Below are positions 1 to 10,898 of a stretch of DNA of 64,000 nt, piece by piece (positions within the stretch are counted from its first letter, which is position 1; the number at the start of each line of letters is the position of its first letter). The DNA is from Plantago ovata (lineage: Eukaryota; Streptophyta; Magnoliopsida; Lamiales; Plantaginaceae). A program made the position numbers and the translations under genes. The notes under the pieces were generated by a model. The model had not been told where the DNA came from. It worked only from the letters and a program-made list of their open reading frames with translations, and searched no databases. The DNA lies in contig CM051456.1 of the NCBI GenBank assembly GCA_028274465.1, forward strand, positions 51,249,360 to 51,313,359, read 5' to 3'.

Positions 1-261
1 AAGCCTAGTACCCGCAAAAAGAAGAGATAGGCGCAGACAGGAGTCGAGTCAAAGACTTTAAACAATGACGCTATCCGGGAGGCAACCCGGAATTTTTTAT
101 CGCTTTCTTTACTGCTTTTCTGCATGCATTTCATTCTTGAACTATTTGCTTCTCATATGTGAATTTGTTCATGTGTGTGTCGTATATGCTTTTGTTTGAG
201 TGAGATTTTTCGAGTGGTTTTTTGAAAAAAATTAGTTTCGGGATTTAAAATGCATTTTCTG

Positions 262-310
262 ACATCGGGACCCGTCTCCCCGCATTGGGGAGCACGGGGC
301 GAACCGCCCC
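262..310. repeat. GC-rich double hairpin in G1
   Basis: Two palindromes lie side by side: CTCCCC-GCATT-GGGGAG, then GGGGCG-AAC-CGCCCC. The second module recurs just upstream of the TATA box of the G1 LTR (about 3820-3835). Variants of it form an array in both G2 LTRs. Confidence 0.6.
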
Positions 311-1068
311 ACAGTCCCAGATCTTAAAAAACGCGGATTTCAACCCCAAATCATTATTTTCTTCATTCTTCTTCATCCATACTCCCAAAAAACCCGAAAA
401 GTGCGATTTTGCTTCTAAATCTTCATAACTTCTTCGTTTCTTGACCAAATTGAGTGTTCTTTAGCTTATTTCGAAGCCTATTACATGATTTATCATCCAA
501 ACTGATAAGATTTCCTCCTAATTCGTTAGATTTGCATATCTGAGGTATCATCTTTAAGAACCCTAATTTTCAAATTTATGGATTTTCTAATTTGAGCTTC
601 AATTATGCTTGTTTGATGCATGGGTATGTTGTTTATGTGATTAGACATGTTATTTACTATCAATTGCATGCTCAATTTTGCTTGAATTGTTGACTTGGGT
701 ATTTTGCTATTAGATGATATATCTTGTTATGCATTATGTCTTTATCTTTGATTTATAGCATATGGATATGTTTATTGGTGTAATGTTGGTGGATTTGAGG
801 ATAGAATGCTTATTAGTTAAGAATGAGGATTTATGCTGTTGAATTTTTTGCGCTGCTATGGTATGAATTGAAACCTTGTTATCAAGGTTATTGGTTGTCT
901 AGTAAGAGCATGATGTGATGTATTGCATGTAGTAGTTACGTTGATATGTTGCATGATGAAGTAGCTAGGCTAGACATTGCGGTTTGGGGAGTTCGATTGA
1001 TGAATTTATCACTTGTGTGTCTCGCTTTTACACTAGCATATATTTGAGTCTGTTTTGAGTCGTACGAG

Positions 1069-1959
1069 GTGCTAATCGCTGTTTGTAGGTACCATACTAA
1101 GGGTAGGGAGTATTCCCGTATGATTGCTGTGAAGAACCATGTCAAGGAAGGTGATCTCGCTAGATGTGCGTTCGAGCCAAGGGGTTTGGCAACAACGTCG
1201 TGGATTATCCGAGAGGAGGAGTTAGAATACACCTGGAGTAAGGACTCCTATGCCTATTCATGCACCACCGAAGGGTCAGTGCACCACCGAAGGGTCAGAA
1301 ACCACTATTATGTCAGCACTCCATCACGAGGACTGCAGAGTTCGAGTGAACAGGAAGGCACCGGGACATTCTAGCAGCGACGGATTTGATCTTGAGTTCG
1401 CAGTTGCTAGAAGGTTCCGAAGCGCTAGCTTGGTTCCAAAACGTAACGACATGGGTACACAGTCCCTCGTTGGGGCGCCCCTTGCCTGCCTCTTAAGTGA
1501 GCATCATATTAACATTGGTCGGAGCAACAGTGAATAAAGTGGTCAAAATTGGAGAAAAAGGTAGAAGACTTCTGAGCATCCGAACAGCTTACTGTAACCT
1601 TCTCGAGGTGTAAATCGTTGGAGAGGGAGGTCCTGATACCACTGCCATTTCCCCTTCAACAGTTCACATCCTACTGAAGGGCTACAGGACTGAGAATTCC
1701 ATAACAGCGGCGGCTAATCTTGAGAATTCTACCTGCCACTGCAACTCTACTGGCGATGATGATGATGACAGTAGTGACAATGAAGGCCATACGGGCAATG
1801 ATGACTCTGATAGAGGAGTTGATCTTGACCGGCCTAAAAATGGAACTACCGCAACCATCAGAAGACCTGATGTCACACTATGAAACTCACAGAGGAGGCC
1901 CAATAAATCACAAGCAGCATACTCAGCCGACCGAGGCCAAACCATGGGGTAACATCTAG
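1069..1959 (+). pseudogene. Degenerate coding-like stretch in G1 (possible env-like region)
   Basis: Between the missing pol and the 3' LTR there are overlapping open stretches in different frames. One reads through NHVKEGDLARC near 1135-1170. Another, near 1740-1845, encodes a very acidic run that includes GDDDDDSSDNEGH. I recognise no family. Athila elements often carry an env-like open frame in this position, so a decayed version of that is one possibility, but position is the only support. No continuous frame survives and no signal peptide or membrane segment can be defined. Confidence 0.3.
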
Positions 1960-3851
1960 TATCACATCTTATTACCTCATTTTCTACTGCTAGGGCCTAG
2001 CGTTAATTTCATGAGGGGGAATTGGATTTAAGTGATCTAGTATTATTAGTATGGAGCTTGACATTGGTAGGCTGAGTATAGTACCTCGCATGCTTTATCC
2101 GTCTGCATCTGCATTTGCACGTTTTCTGCTTTCTTAGATCTTTTAGGTTGCATTCACTACATTCATCCTAGGGTAGTTTTGCATGTTTTTATATGGATTT
2201 TATTGCCGAATTTTTTGAACTTTTTTATTGGGTAGATCAACTAGCTATGCCATTAATCGTATGCTTCATCTCTATGAATTTGTTTGAGGTTTATCTCCCT
2301 TAGCTTGTCACATTTATGTATTGCACTTAGTTGAGCTAGGTAGTCTCGACATCACTTAGTGGTGTTTTCTCTACTGCGGTTCACGAAGGCCTTTATAATA
2401 GGATGATGCATGTTAGGGTCGTATGGTTGTTTTCCCGAGTAATTATGTACCTAAGAGGCAACAAGTCTTCACCATGCTTTGAGATTGCTAAATGCCTAGG
2501 AAGGAGGTAGTGTGAGTTTGTGTGATCCTTTGTTTATAACCTAATCTTCCGAATAGGTTTGGGGAGGGGGTTACACCATCAAAGGCTTGTTTCTGTTTTT
2601 CATTCTTCGTATCGTGAGTTTATTTTTCCTTTTCCGTAAATTTTGTACTCCAACCTATTCTTTCGAATAGGTTTGGGGAAGTCGTGTGAGTCTTTTTGTT
2701 TCTCTCTTTGTTATGCTACTGCTGGCTAGAAAAAAAATCGAAAAAAAAGAAAAATTCCAGATGAAAAAAAGAGAAAAAGAAAAAAAAAGAATCTGGAAGG
2801 AAAAAAGAAAAAAAGCGAAGACCCCAAAAAAGCAAAGAAGGGTCCAAAAAATAAAGCCAAATAGCAGTTTAGCAAAGTTTGAGTCTTTTCCATTTTTCGT
2901 ATTGTTCGTAATTGTGTTTTTCTATTTTTTTATCTTTTTTTGTCTTGAGTGTCATCTGTTCTAGACCACCCTCGTCCTGCCATTCAGGAAGTGGTGAATA
3001 GCTTAAGACTTTACTTGAGAAACGGGTAGAATAGGGGAGAGTTATCTTTTATAGGGAACCCTCCTTCGTTTGATGAGAGCCAGTACTGGTTCGACCTCTT
3101 TTGAGGAAAAGTCTTAACATGGTGGAACATCAGTAAGTCCTCAGTTTCATAGGCACGGGGCAACCATTCGTATCTTAGCATGCATCATTACGTCGTCACT
3201 GACTAGGTCCAGGTAGAGAATGTTACGAGAGACTATCTTGTCTTGACATAAGTGCTTATGTGGATGTGTATAAGTCAATCGAGGTATTCTTCAACCTATA
3301 TTCATGCTTTGATTTATATGGTTTTTGTTCATATGTTATTTGGTAGATTCAGTAATTTAGTTCATTTTATTTGTCATGGAACTCCATTTTTGAGTCTTGC
3401 ATGTTTTTTGTATTAGAGTCTAGCTTAGTTGCTTGAGGACAAGCAAAGGTTCGGTTTGGGGAGTTTGATGAATGTGTATTTTACACTTTCATTCGAGTCT
3501 TTTTCACCTAATTTAGCTATCCTCTATGTTAATTTAGCTATATTTTAGTACATTTTATTAGAATAGTGTCACGTTTCCCTTTAGATTTTATTTTACAGGG
3601 TTTGGTTGAAATTCGGAGATTTACGGGCAATTATATTGAAGTTTACAAGGAATTGGTGTTCCAGAAGCCTATTTGGAGTATCTGAAGGTTTCCGGATAGG
3701 AATTGGAGTCTAGGGGTCGAATCTGGAGGTTAGAAGGCCATTAGAAGTCTGAAACCGAGTCCGAAAAGGTGAAGAAATCCAAATTCGCGTCGAAAACTTG
3801 GAAATTCCGCGAAATACTGGGGGGCGAACCGCCCCAGAGATATTTCGGGCC

Positions 3852-3859
3852 TATATATA
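3852..3859 (+). promoter_or_regulatory. TATA box of the G1 LTR
   Basis: TATATATA follows a GGGGCG-AAC-CGCCCC hairpin by about 20 bases. The same TATA plus upstream GC hairpins occur in both G2 LTRs, so this is the likely LTR promoter core. Confidence 0.6.
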
Positions 3860-3990
3860 GTTGCGAGTTTTCTCTCCGAAAATCATATCTTTCCAAGCCT
3901 ACTTTCTCACCTCTCTCTATAGTTTTAGGTAGGAACTTCCCGGGGCCTGTCCTGGGAGTTCCATAGCTTAGGGGATACTTTTTCATAGCA

Positions 3991-4082
3991 GATTGGAGCG
4001 CGTAGGATCGCAATCATCCGGAGATTGACAACCTTCGATTGGAGCGCGTAGGATCGCAATCATCCGGAGATTGACAACCTTC
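3991..4082 (+). repeat. 46-bp tandem duplication in the G1 LTR
   Basis: Two perfect adjacent copies, 3991-4036 and 4037-4082, each start GATTGGAGCGCG. The G2 LTRs contain one divergent copy of this part, so the duplication is specific to G1. Confidence 0.9.
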
Positions 4083-4753
4083 GGTAACTTTGTATCTTAC
4101 AACTTTTATCTACTTATTTTATATTCATTCAATATGTTTTCTTCTATGATTGCTATTGATTGCATGCACATTATGAGTAGCTAAATTTATCGTTGGTGGT
4201 AGTATGTGAATTCTTAGCGAGGGAAGATAATCATGCTAATGGCTATATCGCGCATTATACTCCGTGTCATTGCTTTATTTCGTTGATGAGTTGAACACCA
4301 AAATTCTCGTATGTTGTATTGATCATTATGCACACTAGGACACTTGTCGGCCAATCAGACTAAATTATCTTCGTAGTGTTGAATGATTACGGAACACAAT
4401 AGGACGTTAGTTGTTGACAGGTCAGACCCATATTATCTTCGTAGTGCACAATACTTACAACAGGACCCAAGATTCATTCAAAGATCTCTATGCAAGACCG
4501 AGTAATTTATGCATGATTATCGACCCATTATGTTAAGAAGGACCATACTATCACCAACCTCCATTATCTGCTTGAAAACCCCCTATTGCTTTCTTTCTGC
4601 TGTTTTATATTCTAAATTAGATTTGATAAAGCTAGTATAGTCCTGAGAGAACGACACTCGAGTCATTCTACTGCTACACTACGGTTTTCGTTGTAGTTGT
4701 GGATTGCCTTTGGCTATTACAAATTTATTTGACTGAATCTGACACGTTCATCA

Positions 4754-4835
4754 GTAATTATCAAACACTACGAAGATATAGATTTAGATAGATCAAAGAA
4801 ATAAAGCAATAACACGGAGTATAATGCGCGATATA
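4754..4835 (-). repeat. G2 3' LTR, segment between G1 and the CACTA element
   Basis: These 82 bp match the right LTR of G2 at about 16243-16325 almost base for base. They start GTAATTATCAAACAC and end GCGCGATATA. The remaining roughly 310 bp of this LTR should lie left of G1, outside the window. Confidence 0.85.
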
Positions 4836-4859
4836 CACTACAAGAAAACAGCTAAATAG

Positions 4860-5245
4860 CAACCACTTTTAGCAACCGATCGATCGGTTGCTAAAATTAG
4901 CGACCGATCGGTATTTTAGCGACCGATGGGAGCCTTTAGTGACGGATTGGATAAATCGCCTTAGAGCGGCTGGGACTTTAGCGACGGATGGCTTATCCGT
5001 CGATATTTAGCGACGGATGGTCCCATCCGTCGCTATTTAGCGACGGATGCCACCATCCGTCGCAATGATTCAAGGTTTTTTATTTTTTTTTGGCCGGTCA
5101 ATGCAGTAGCAACGGATGACTCCATCCGTCGCTAATATATATTTAAAAAAAATAAATAAACAAGCTCAGCGACGGATGGTTATCCGTCACTAATATAGCG
5201 ACCGATCGCTATATTAGCGACGGATAACCATCCGTCGCTGAGCTT
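4860..5245. repeat. Left subterminal repeat array of CACTA-1
   Basis: There are many direct and inverted copies of (T)AGCGACGGAT / ATCCGTCGCTA and variants such as AGCGACCGATCG. They form nested hairpins. This is the usual binding region for CACTA transposases. Confidence 0.85.
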
Positions 5246-5887
5246 GATAACATCGTCTTCTCCGCTTGCTCAGCGGCAGAACACACACAAACCGATTCAA
5301 CGCGGCTCCATTTTCTCCTCCCCTATTTTCTTCGTTTCTTCACCATTTCAATCAATATTATAGTCATTTCGAAGCTCTTCCATCAAGGAACAAGTGTAGC
5401 TATTCAATTGCGTGATTATTTCCCCATTTCTTCCGCAATCAAAGGTATATATTTCGAACCTAACTTGTCTAAATTTTAGTATTCTTCATTTTTTTTTCAA
5501 TTCATTGAATTGTATGCATTCTACTAGTATCTATCATGTTGTGTAGCTCAAATTAGGGGGATGAACAAGTTTTAGTTGGTGAATTGATAGATTTGGTATG
5601 AATTGGGTATTTTATAGTTTAGTTCGATTATGTTTGGGATTTGAATTGGGTTCGATTATGTTTGGGATTTGAATTTGGTTCGATTATGTTTGGGATTATC
5701 TACGTAGTTAGTTTTGTTCAATTAGTGTAGTTTGTTTGGGATATACTAATTAGATTTGAAAATTGCATAAGTATAATTATAATGGAAATATGAGTAATTA
5801 TAGTGTATTGTAATTAGTTATTATAATGGAAATTGTATAAATATAATGAAAATATAATTAGTTTTTGGTCAGGTTTAGCATTCAAAT

Positions 5888-6028
5888 ATGTCAGAACGTA
5901 CACTGAGGATTCCCTTATTTGAGGTTTGGAAAGCCAACTGGCTTTTGGGAGTTCCGCCCAAAGAGTGGATGCCGAGTGCCCTTCATGATGTTTGGGAGTC
6001 CTACTGGCGTGACCACCCGAATGTCTAG
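5888..6028 (+). CDS. Small Trp-rich open frame inside CACTA-1 (46 aa, unrecognised)
   Basis: An ATG-started frame of 46 codons lies just upstream of the spliced CACTA gene. It is rich in tryptophan and proline (WKANWLLGVPPKEW, then WESYWRDHP) and ends at TAG. I do not recognise it. It could be a small protein, an upstream open frame controlling the gene at 6109, or an exon of that gene spliced differently. Its high Trp content and clean frame suggest real coding sequence, but I have no family evidence. Confidence 0.35.
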   Translation: MSERTLRIPLFEVWKANWLLGVPPKEWMPSALHDVWESYWRDHPNV

Positions 6029-6108
6029 TGTCGTTCCTTGCTATATCTCTGATTGTACATGTTTTATATTCAATTGTGTATGTACTAACACAGATCTTTG
6101 TATTGCAG

Positions 6109-7913
6109 ATGCCACGACCCAGGAGGCCACGATACATGACCCCGCAGTCCCAGAGGGATTATACCGACGGAGAGGACACCGATCAGGGCTCCCCTACTGT
6201 TTTAGGGACTCCACCTGGGTCGAGCAGGGGATCGACTCCTCATTCCTCCCTCCACGACCCGTGGGCCCAGGTTCCAGATGACGGTTGTCCCTTTCAAAGG
6301 CCGGAAGATGGTCTTATGTGGAATGGTCGCCCTGTCCTTTACCCCAATGGAGAGAAGTAAGTATTAGGCATTAACTATTTACGAACTTTTAATATATATA
6401 TACCGAACTAACCTTGTCACTATTGACTTACCTGTTCTTCACAGGTTGTATGGGGAGCACGCTGCTAAAGTACTCAGTTCGATAATACGGAACAGAATGG
6501 TCCCACCGCAAGAGGGTGGCAGCCAGTGGCATTGCATCCCGGACCAAATTAAGGGAGAGCTCTTCGAGGAGCTGAGGGTGAGTTAATATATGCATGTTTA
6601 AATACCATGTTTTTACATTCCGTTCGACCGCTATGCATGCGAGGGTAGGCGGCGCCCTCTTATATGTCGGACCGCATATTTATGTATGGGTAGGCGGCAC
6701 CCATTATATGCTTGACCGCGTTTAGAACTAGAATGGATAGGCGGCATCCATTACGTGTAGACCGTTCATGCATGATGGGTAGGCGGCGTCCTTATTTGTT
6801 TGTAGATGACTGTTAACAACCCGATATACCTGAATAGATGTTGTTTTCCCTTGTTATATATTTGATACATGTTAGCTCCCCTTGTTATACTTGAATGTTT
6901 TTTAAGTATTCACCAACGTATGTGTTTCGATGTTTATTTGTAATTGTGTAGAAAGAATTCTTCCTTCCGAAAGCATTGCTGATGGATCTCTGGTGGAGCT
7001 TCAACTCTCACGGTAGTTCCCTTTACAAGTGCATGGTTCATAGCCTGAAGAAAATGTGGAAAGAAAACCGTCCACGTACCGGTGATTGGCCCGGAGATGC
7101 AATTTGGGAGGCGTGGAAGGTGTATTGGACTGACGCGAGAGTCCAGGCGCAGGCTGACCAGAACACTGAGAACCGGAAGAAGCAGCCGAATGATGGGAGC
7201 CGTACCCTGGTGACACACCGTTTTGGCTCTGAGTCGATCGCTACAGCACATGTGAGGCAGAAGGTAAGTATATTAACTTTGTGAATTCATCATTCTTATA
7301 CTTGTTATTTACTTGCATTTCGAACTTTCAAACTAAGTATATGATGCTTTCATGTGTCATTCAGTTGAAGGATAAGGAGAGTCTCCTATTCACCCTGTTC
7401 TCGAGATCTCAGAAGGCCAAGAACGGACAGTGGTTGTATGACGAGGCCACAGCAATTGCGGTAAGTATCAACAATACATGTGTTTATTAAATACTGATGA
7501 TTTCATAACTAATTAACAACATAACTAACACCTTATACTCTTGATTTATAATTTCAGACGGCCTACGAGGACAGGATTCGTGATCAGGATCTCACTGTTG
7601 AGGAAATGAATGCCATTTTCCTCGAGTGAATCCTCCAGACGAGAAGGGCCGTCGCTTGGGACTTGGGAGTGCAGCAGCCGTCCCTGAATTGGACTCGAGG
7701 CCGACTCGTCGTTCCCGTGCCAGTACATCTTCATCATCTTCAGCAGCAGCAGCAGCTTCCGCTCGAGAGCAGGCCCTCTTACTTCAGTTGCAGGAGAGGG
7801 ATGAGGAGATGAAGAGGTTAGCTGAGGAGCAGGCTGCGCAGAAGGCAGAATTTGTTACTATGTTTGCTGAGCTGTATGCGAAGCTGGGGATGCCTCCACC
7901 TCCCTTTCCATGA
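6109..7913 (+). pseudogene. CACTA accessory gene, plant En/Spm Transposase_24-like, one frameshift
   Basis: Five exons are readable: 6109-6356, 6445-6577, 6952-7263, 7365-7460 and 7558-7913, with good GT-AG borders and consistent phases. The start ATG gives a Pro/Arg/Ser-rich N terminus (MPRPRRPRYMTPQSQRD). The central part has WWSFNSHGSSLYKCMVHSLKK and a TGDWPGDAIWEAW block, followed by a serine-rich linker and a C-terminal heptad-like segment (QALLLQLQERDEEMKRLAEE). The pattern matches proteins annotated as plant En/Spm transposase family (Transposase_24), probably a DNA-binding accessory of CACTA elements. A TGA at 7627-7629 ends the frame early, while the downstream frame continues cleanly from about 7626, so one base appears lost. 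CACTA-2 at 21035 carries the same last exon. Confidence 0.7.
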
Positions 7914-8175
7914 TACCCCTATCCTTTTCGACTTTATTTACTATTTTCTACATGAATACTGTGTACACTATGATATTATTGCAGATTAGTATTGTGTACG
8001 TATGATTATTATTATATGTATGGAGGGTTTTGGTACATTTATTATGATTTTTTTGGATTATTTTTTGGTTTATTTGGTCTATAGAATTTCTGTAACATGT
8101 TGCTTAATTAAACAGGTTGCATTTGATTTTGAGTCTCATTATTATATCTAAAAAATAAAAAAAATAAAAAAAAAA

Positions 8176-8560
8176 ATTTAGCAACCGATGGCCTCATCCG
8201 TCACTATATACAGCGACGGATAAGGCTTATCCGTCACTAAAAGCCCCGGACTTTTAGCGACGGATAAGGCTTATCCGTCGCTGTATATAGCGACGGATGA
8301 AGGCTCATCCGTCGCTAAAAGTCCGGTGACTTTAGCGACGGATAAGTCATCGGTTGCTAAAAGTCAACCTCATTTTCCGTCGCTAATCCGTCGCAAATTC
8401 GCGACGAATTACTCATCGGTCGCTAATTCGCTAGCGACCAACGGTTTAGCGACGACGATTTTATCCGTCGCTAAAAATACCGATCGGTCGCTAGCGAATT
8501 TTAGCAACCGATCGGGGTGGTTTAGCGACGGATGGTTCCGTCGCTAAAACCGATGTTGCT
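8176..8560. repeat. Right subterminal repeat array of CACTA-1
   Basis: This array has the same ATCCGTCGCTA / TAGCGACGGAT cores as the left array, in both orientations, reaching to within about 10 bases of the terminal CTTGTAGTG. Open frames here are by-products of the repeats. Confidence 0.85.
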
Positions 8561-8567
8561 TGTAGTG

Positions 8568-9352
8568 ATAGCCATTAGCATAATTATCAACCCTTCGCTA
8601 TGAATTCACATACTACCACCAACGATAAGTTTAGCTACTCATAGTTGTCATGCAATCAACAGAAATCATAGAAGAAAACATGTTGAAAGATATATAAAAA
8701 TAAGTAGAAAAACTGTAAGATACAATGTTACCGAAGGTTGTCAGTCTCCGAAGAATCGCGATCTTACAAGCTCCAAACTGCTATGAAAAAGTATCTCCTA
8801 AGCTACGAACCCCCAGAACAGGCTCTGGGAAGTTCCAACCTAAAACTACAGAGAAAGGTGAGAGAATAGGTCTGGAAAAGTATGAAAATCGGAGAAAAAC
8901 TGAGCAACTATATATAGGCCTCGAAATAGTGTGGGGCGAAGGGCCCCACACACCGGGCGAGTCGCCTGGTGTGGGGCGATTCGCCCCACATCCCGGGCGA
9001 TTTGCCCGGGAGTAAATTTCGGGAATTTACGCGTTGTTGGATTTCTTCCCCTTTTCGGACTCGGTTTCTGACTTCTAGTGGCCTTCTAACCTCCAGATTC
9101 GACCCCTAGACTTCAAATCCTATCCGAAAACCTTCAGATACTCCAATTAGGCTTCTGGAACACCAATTCCTTGTCAACTTCAATATAATTGTCCGGAAAA
9201 CCTCGTTTTTCAACAAAATCTGTAAAATAAAAACTAAAGGGAAACGTGACACTATTCTAATAAAATGCACTAAAATATAGCTAAATTAACATAGAGGGTA
9301 GCTAAAATAGGTGAAAAAGACTCAAATGAAAGTGTAAAATACACATTCATCA
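8568..9352 (-). repeat. G2 3' LTR, main segment
   Basis: This continues the LTR after the CACTA insert and ends with TTCATCA at 9352. It matches 16323-17118 of the right LTR with about 20 differences and one short indel near 9028. It contains the TATA box at 8909-8916 and, upstream of it in LTR sense, an 80-bp array of GC-rich hairpins (8930-9014). Confidence 0.9.
8909..8916 (-). promoter_or_regulatory. TATA box and GC hairpin array of the G2 3' LTR
   Basis: TATATATA is read on the minus strand. Immediately upstream in that sense (8930-9014) lie palindromes of the type CCCGGGC-N-GCCCGGG and GGGGCG-N-CGCCCC. The arrangement is the same in the right LTR and, in reduced form, in G1. Confidence 0.55.
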
Positions 9353-10898
9353 AACTCCCCAAACCGAACCTTTGTTTGTCCTCAAGCAACTAAGCTAGAC
9401 TCTAATGCAAAAAACAATGCAACACATAAAATGGAGTCTCATGCCAAATAAAATGAACTAATCTACTGAATCTATCAAATAACATATGAACAAAAACCAT
9501 ATAAATCAAAACATGAATATAGGTTGAAGAATGTCTCGATTGACTCATACACATCCACATAAGCACTTATGTCAAGACAAGATAGTCTCTCGTAACATTC
9601 TCTACCTGGACCTAGTCAATGACGACGTAATGAAACATGTTAAGATACGAATGGTTGTCCCGTGCCAATGAAACTGAGGACTTACTGTTGTTCACCAAGT
9701 TAAGACTTTTCCTCAAAGAGGTCGAACCAGTACTGGCTCTCATCAAACGAATGAGGGTTCCCTATAAAAGATAACTCTCCCCTATTCTACCCATCTTTCA
9801 AGCAAAGTCTTAAGATTTTCACCACTTCCTCAATGGCAGGACGAGGGTGGTCTAGAACAGATGACACTCAAAAACAAAAGACAAAAAATTGAAATTTACA
9901 ACACGATAACGAACATTACAAGAATTGGAAAATGAGACACAACACTTTGCTAAACTGCTATTTGACTTTCCTTTTTTGGACCATTCTTTGCTTTTTTGGG
10001 GTCTTTTTCTTTTTTTTTTCTTTCTTCTTTCCAGTTTCTCTTTTTTTTTTCTTTTTTTCCTGGAATTTTTCTCTTTTTTTTTCGATTTTTTTTTTAGCCA
10101 GCAGTAGCATAACAAAAATAGAAACAAAATGACTCACAACGACTTCCCCAAACCTATTCGAAAGAATAGGTTGGAGTACAAAATTTACGAGAAAGGAAAA
10201 TAAACTCACAATACGGAAATGAAAAACGAAAAACAAGTCTAATGATAGCGTAACCCCCTCCCCAAACCTATTCGAAAGAATAGGTTATAAATAAAGGATC
10301 ACACAACCTCACACTACCTCCTTCCTAGGCATTTAGCAATCTCAAAGCATGGTGAAGACTCGTTGCCTCTTAGGTACATAATTACTCGGGAAAACAACCA
10401 TAAGACCCTAACATGCATCATCCTATTATAAAGGCATTCGTGAACCGCAGTAGAGAAAACACCACTAAGTGATGTCGAGACTACCAAGCTTAACTAAGTG
10501 CAATACATAAATGTGACAAGCCAAGCGAGAAAAACCTCAAACAAATTCATAGAGATGAAGCATATGATTAATGTCATAATTAGTTAATCTACCCAATAAA
10601 AAAGTTCAAAAAAATTCGCCAATAAACTCCATATAAAACATGCAAGACTATCCTAGGATGAATGCAGTGAATGCTACCTAAAAACTAAGAAAGCAGTAAA
10701 CGTGCAAATGAAAAAAATTTCACGAGTTTATCATAAGCAAGATAAGTATAGAGATAACCAGCGATAACCTCCTCCCCAAACCTGAACGTCGTCGCTCGTC
10801 CCGAACGTCGAGAGTGGATTCAAGGTGAGAGCTAATGCTTGTATAAGTGACCTATAATACTCAATCAAACTCGTGAGAAAACAAAACAACAAAATACA
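9353..10898 (-). other. G2 3' noncoding internal region
   Basis: This lies between the integrase end and the 3' LTR. No coding capacity is visible. It contains a long pyrimidine-rich stretch on the plus strand (about 9965-10095, purine-rich in element sense) and two near-identical hairpins. It matches G1 2110-3465 in opposite orientation, so the region is conserved between the two elements. Confidence 0.7.
10151..10286 (-). repeat. Pair of conserved 9-bp-stem hairpins in the gypsy 3' region
   Basis: AACCTATTC-4 nt-GAATAGGTT occurs at 10151-10172 and again at 10265-10286. The homologous region of G1 has the same pair at 2538-2559 (one mismatch) and 2652-2673. The copies are about 114 bases apart in both elements. 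Confidence 0.75.

Larger units (their letters stand above)
1..3465 (+). mobile_element. G1: 3' internal part of an Athila-type Ty3/gypsy retrotransposon
   Basis: This is the forward-oriented internal region that leads directly into the LTR at 3466. The gag-pol part lies left of the window. From about 2110 to 3465 it matches, in reverse complement, the 3' untranslated internal region of G2 (9353 to about 10700), including two small hairpins and a purine-rich A/G stretch at 2725-2850. The last bases before the LTR (GGTTTGGGGAG) are where the plus-strand primer of such elements lies. The first 2 kb have no counterpart in G2, so G1 is a longer relative rather than the same family copy. No intact protein remains in the window. 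The assignment rests on homology to G2, which has a recognisable pol. Confidence 0.8.
3466..4753 (+). repeat. LTR of G1 (3' LTR)
   Basis: The 1288-bp LTR begins TGATGAA and ends TTCATCA, a perfect 7-bp terminal inverted repeat. It is the same family as the G2 LTRs, which show the same ends and similar sequence in reverse orientation. It carries a TATA box at 3852, a GC-rich hairpin just upstream of that, and a 46-bp tandem duplication. It abuts G2 LTR sequence at 4754, which fits insertion of G1 into the G2 LTR. Confidence 0.85.
4836..8567 (+). mobile_element. CACTA-1: CACTA (En/Spm) DNA transposon
   Basis: The element starts CACTACAAGAAAA and ends CTTGTAGTG, the standard CACTA ends. ATA is duplicated on both sides (4833-4835 and 8568-8570). 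The sister LTR at about 16320 shows the same context with a single ATA and no insert, which fixes both ends. It is 3732 bp long. Both subterminal regions are packed with copies of the core ATCCGTCGCTA in both orientations, typical transposase-binding repeats. The interior carries one spliced gene of the plant En/Spm second-gene type (Transposase_24-like) but no DDE transposase, so mobility would depend on a helper elsewhere. Confidence 0.95.

Noticed and set aside
2686-2964. Lysine-rich open frame (and its counterpart at 9852-10236)
   Set aside because: It arises from an A/G-rich tract in the gypsy 3' noncoding region and is not conserved as protein between G1 and G2.
8326-9015. Open frames across the CACTA subterminal repeats and the LTR hairpins
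   Set aside because: They follow the repeat periodicity and GC palindromes, have no family match, and lie in noncoding parts of elements.
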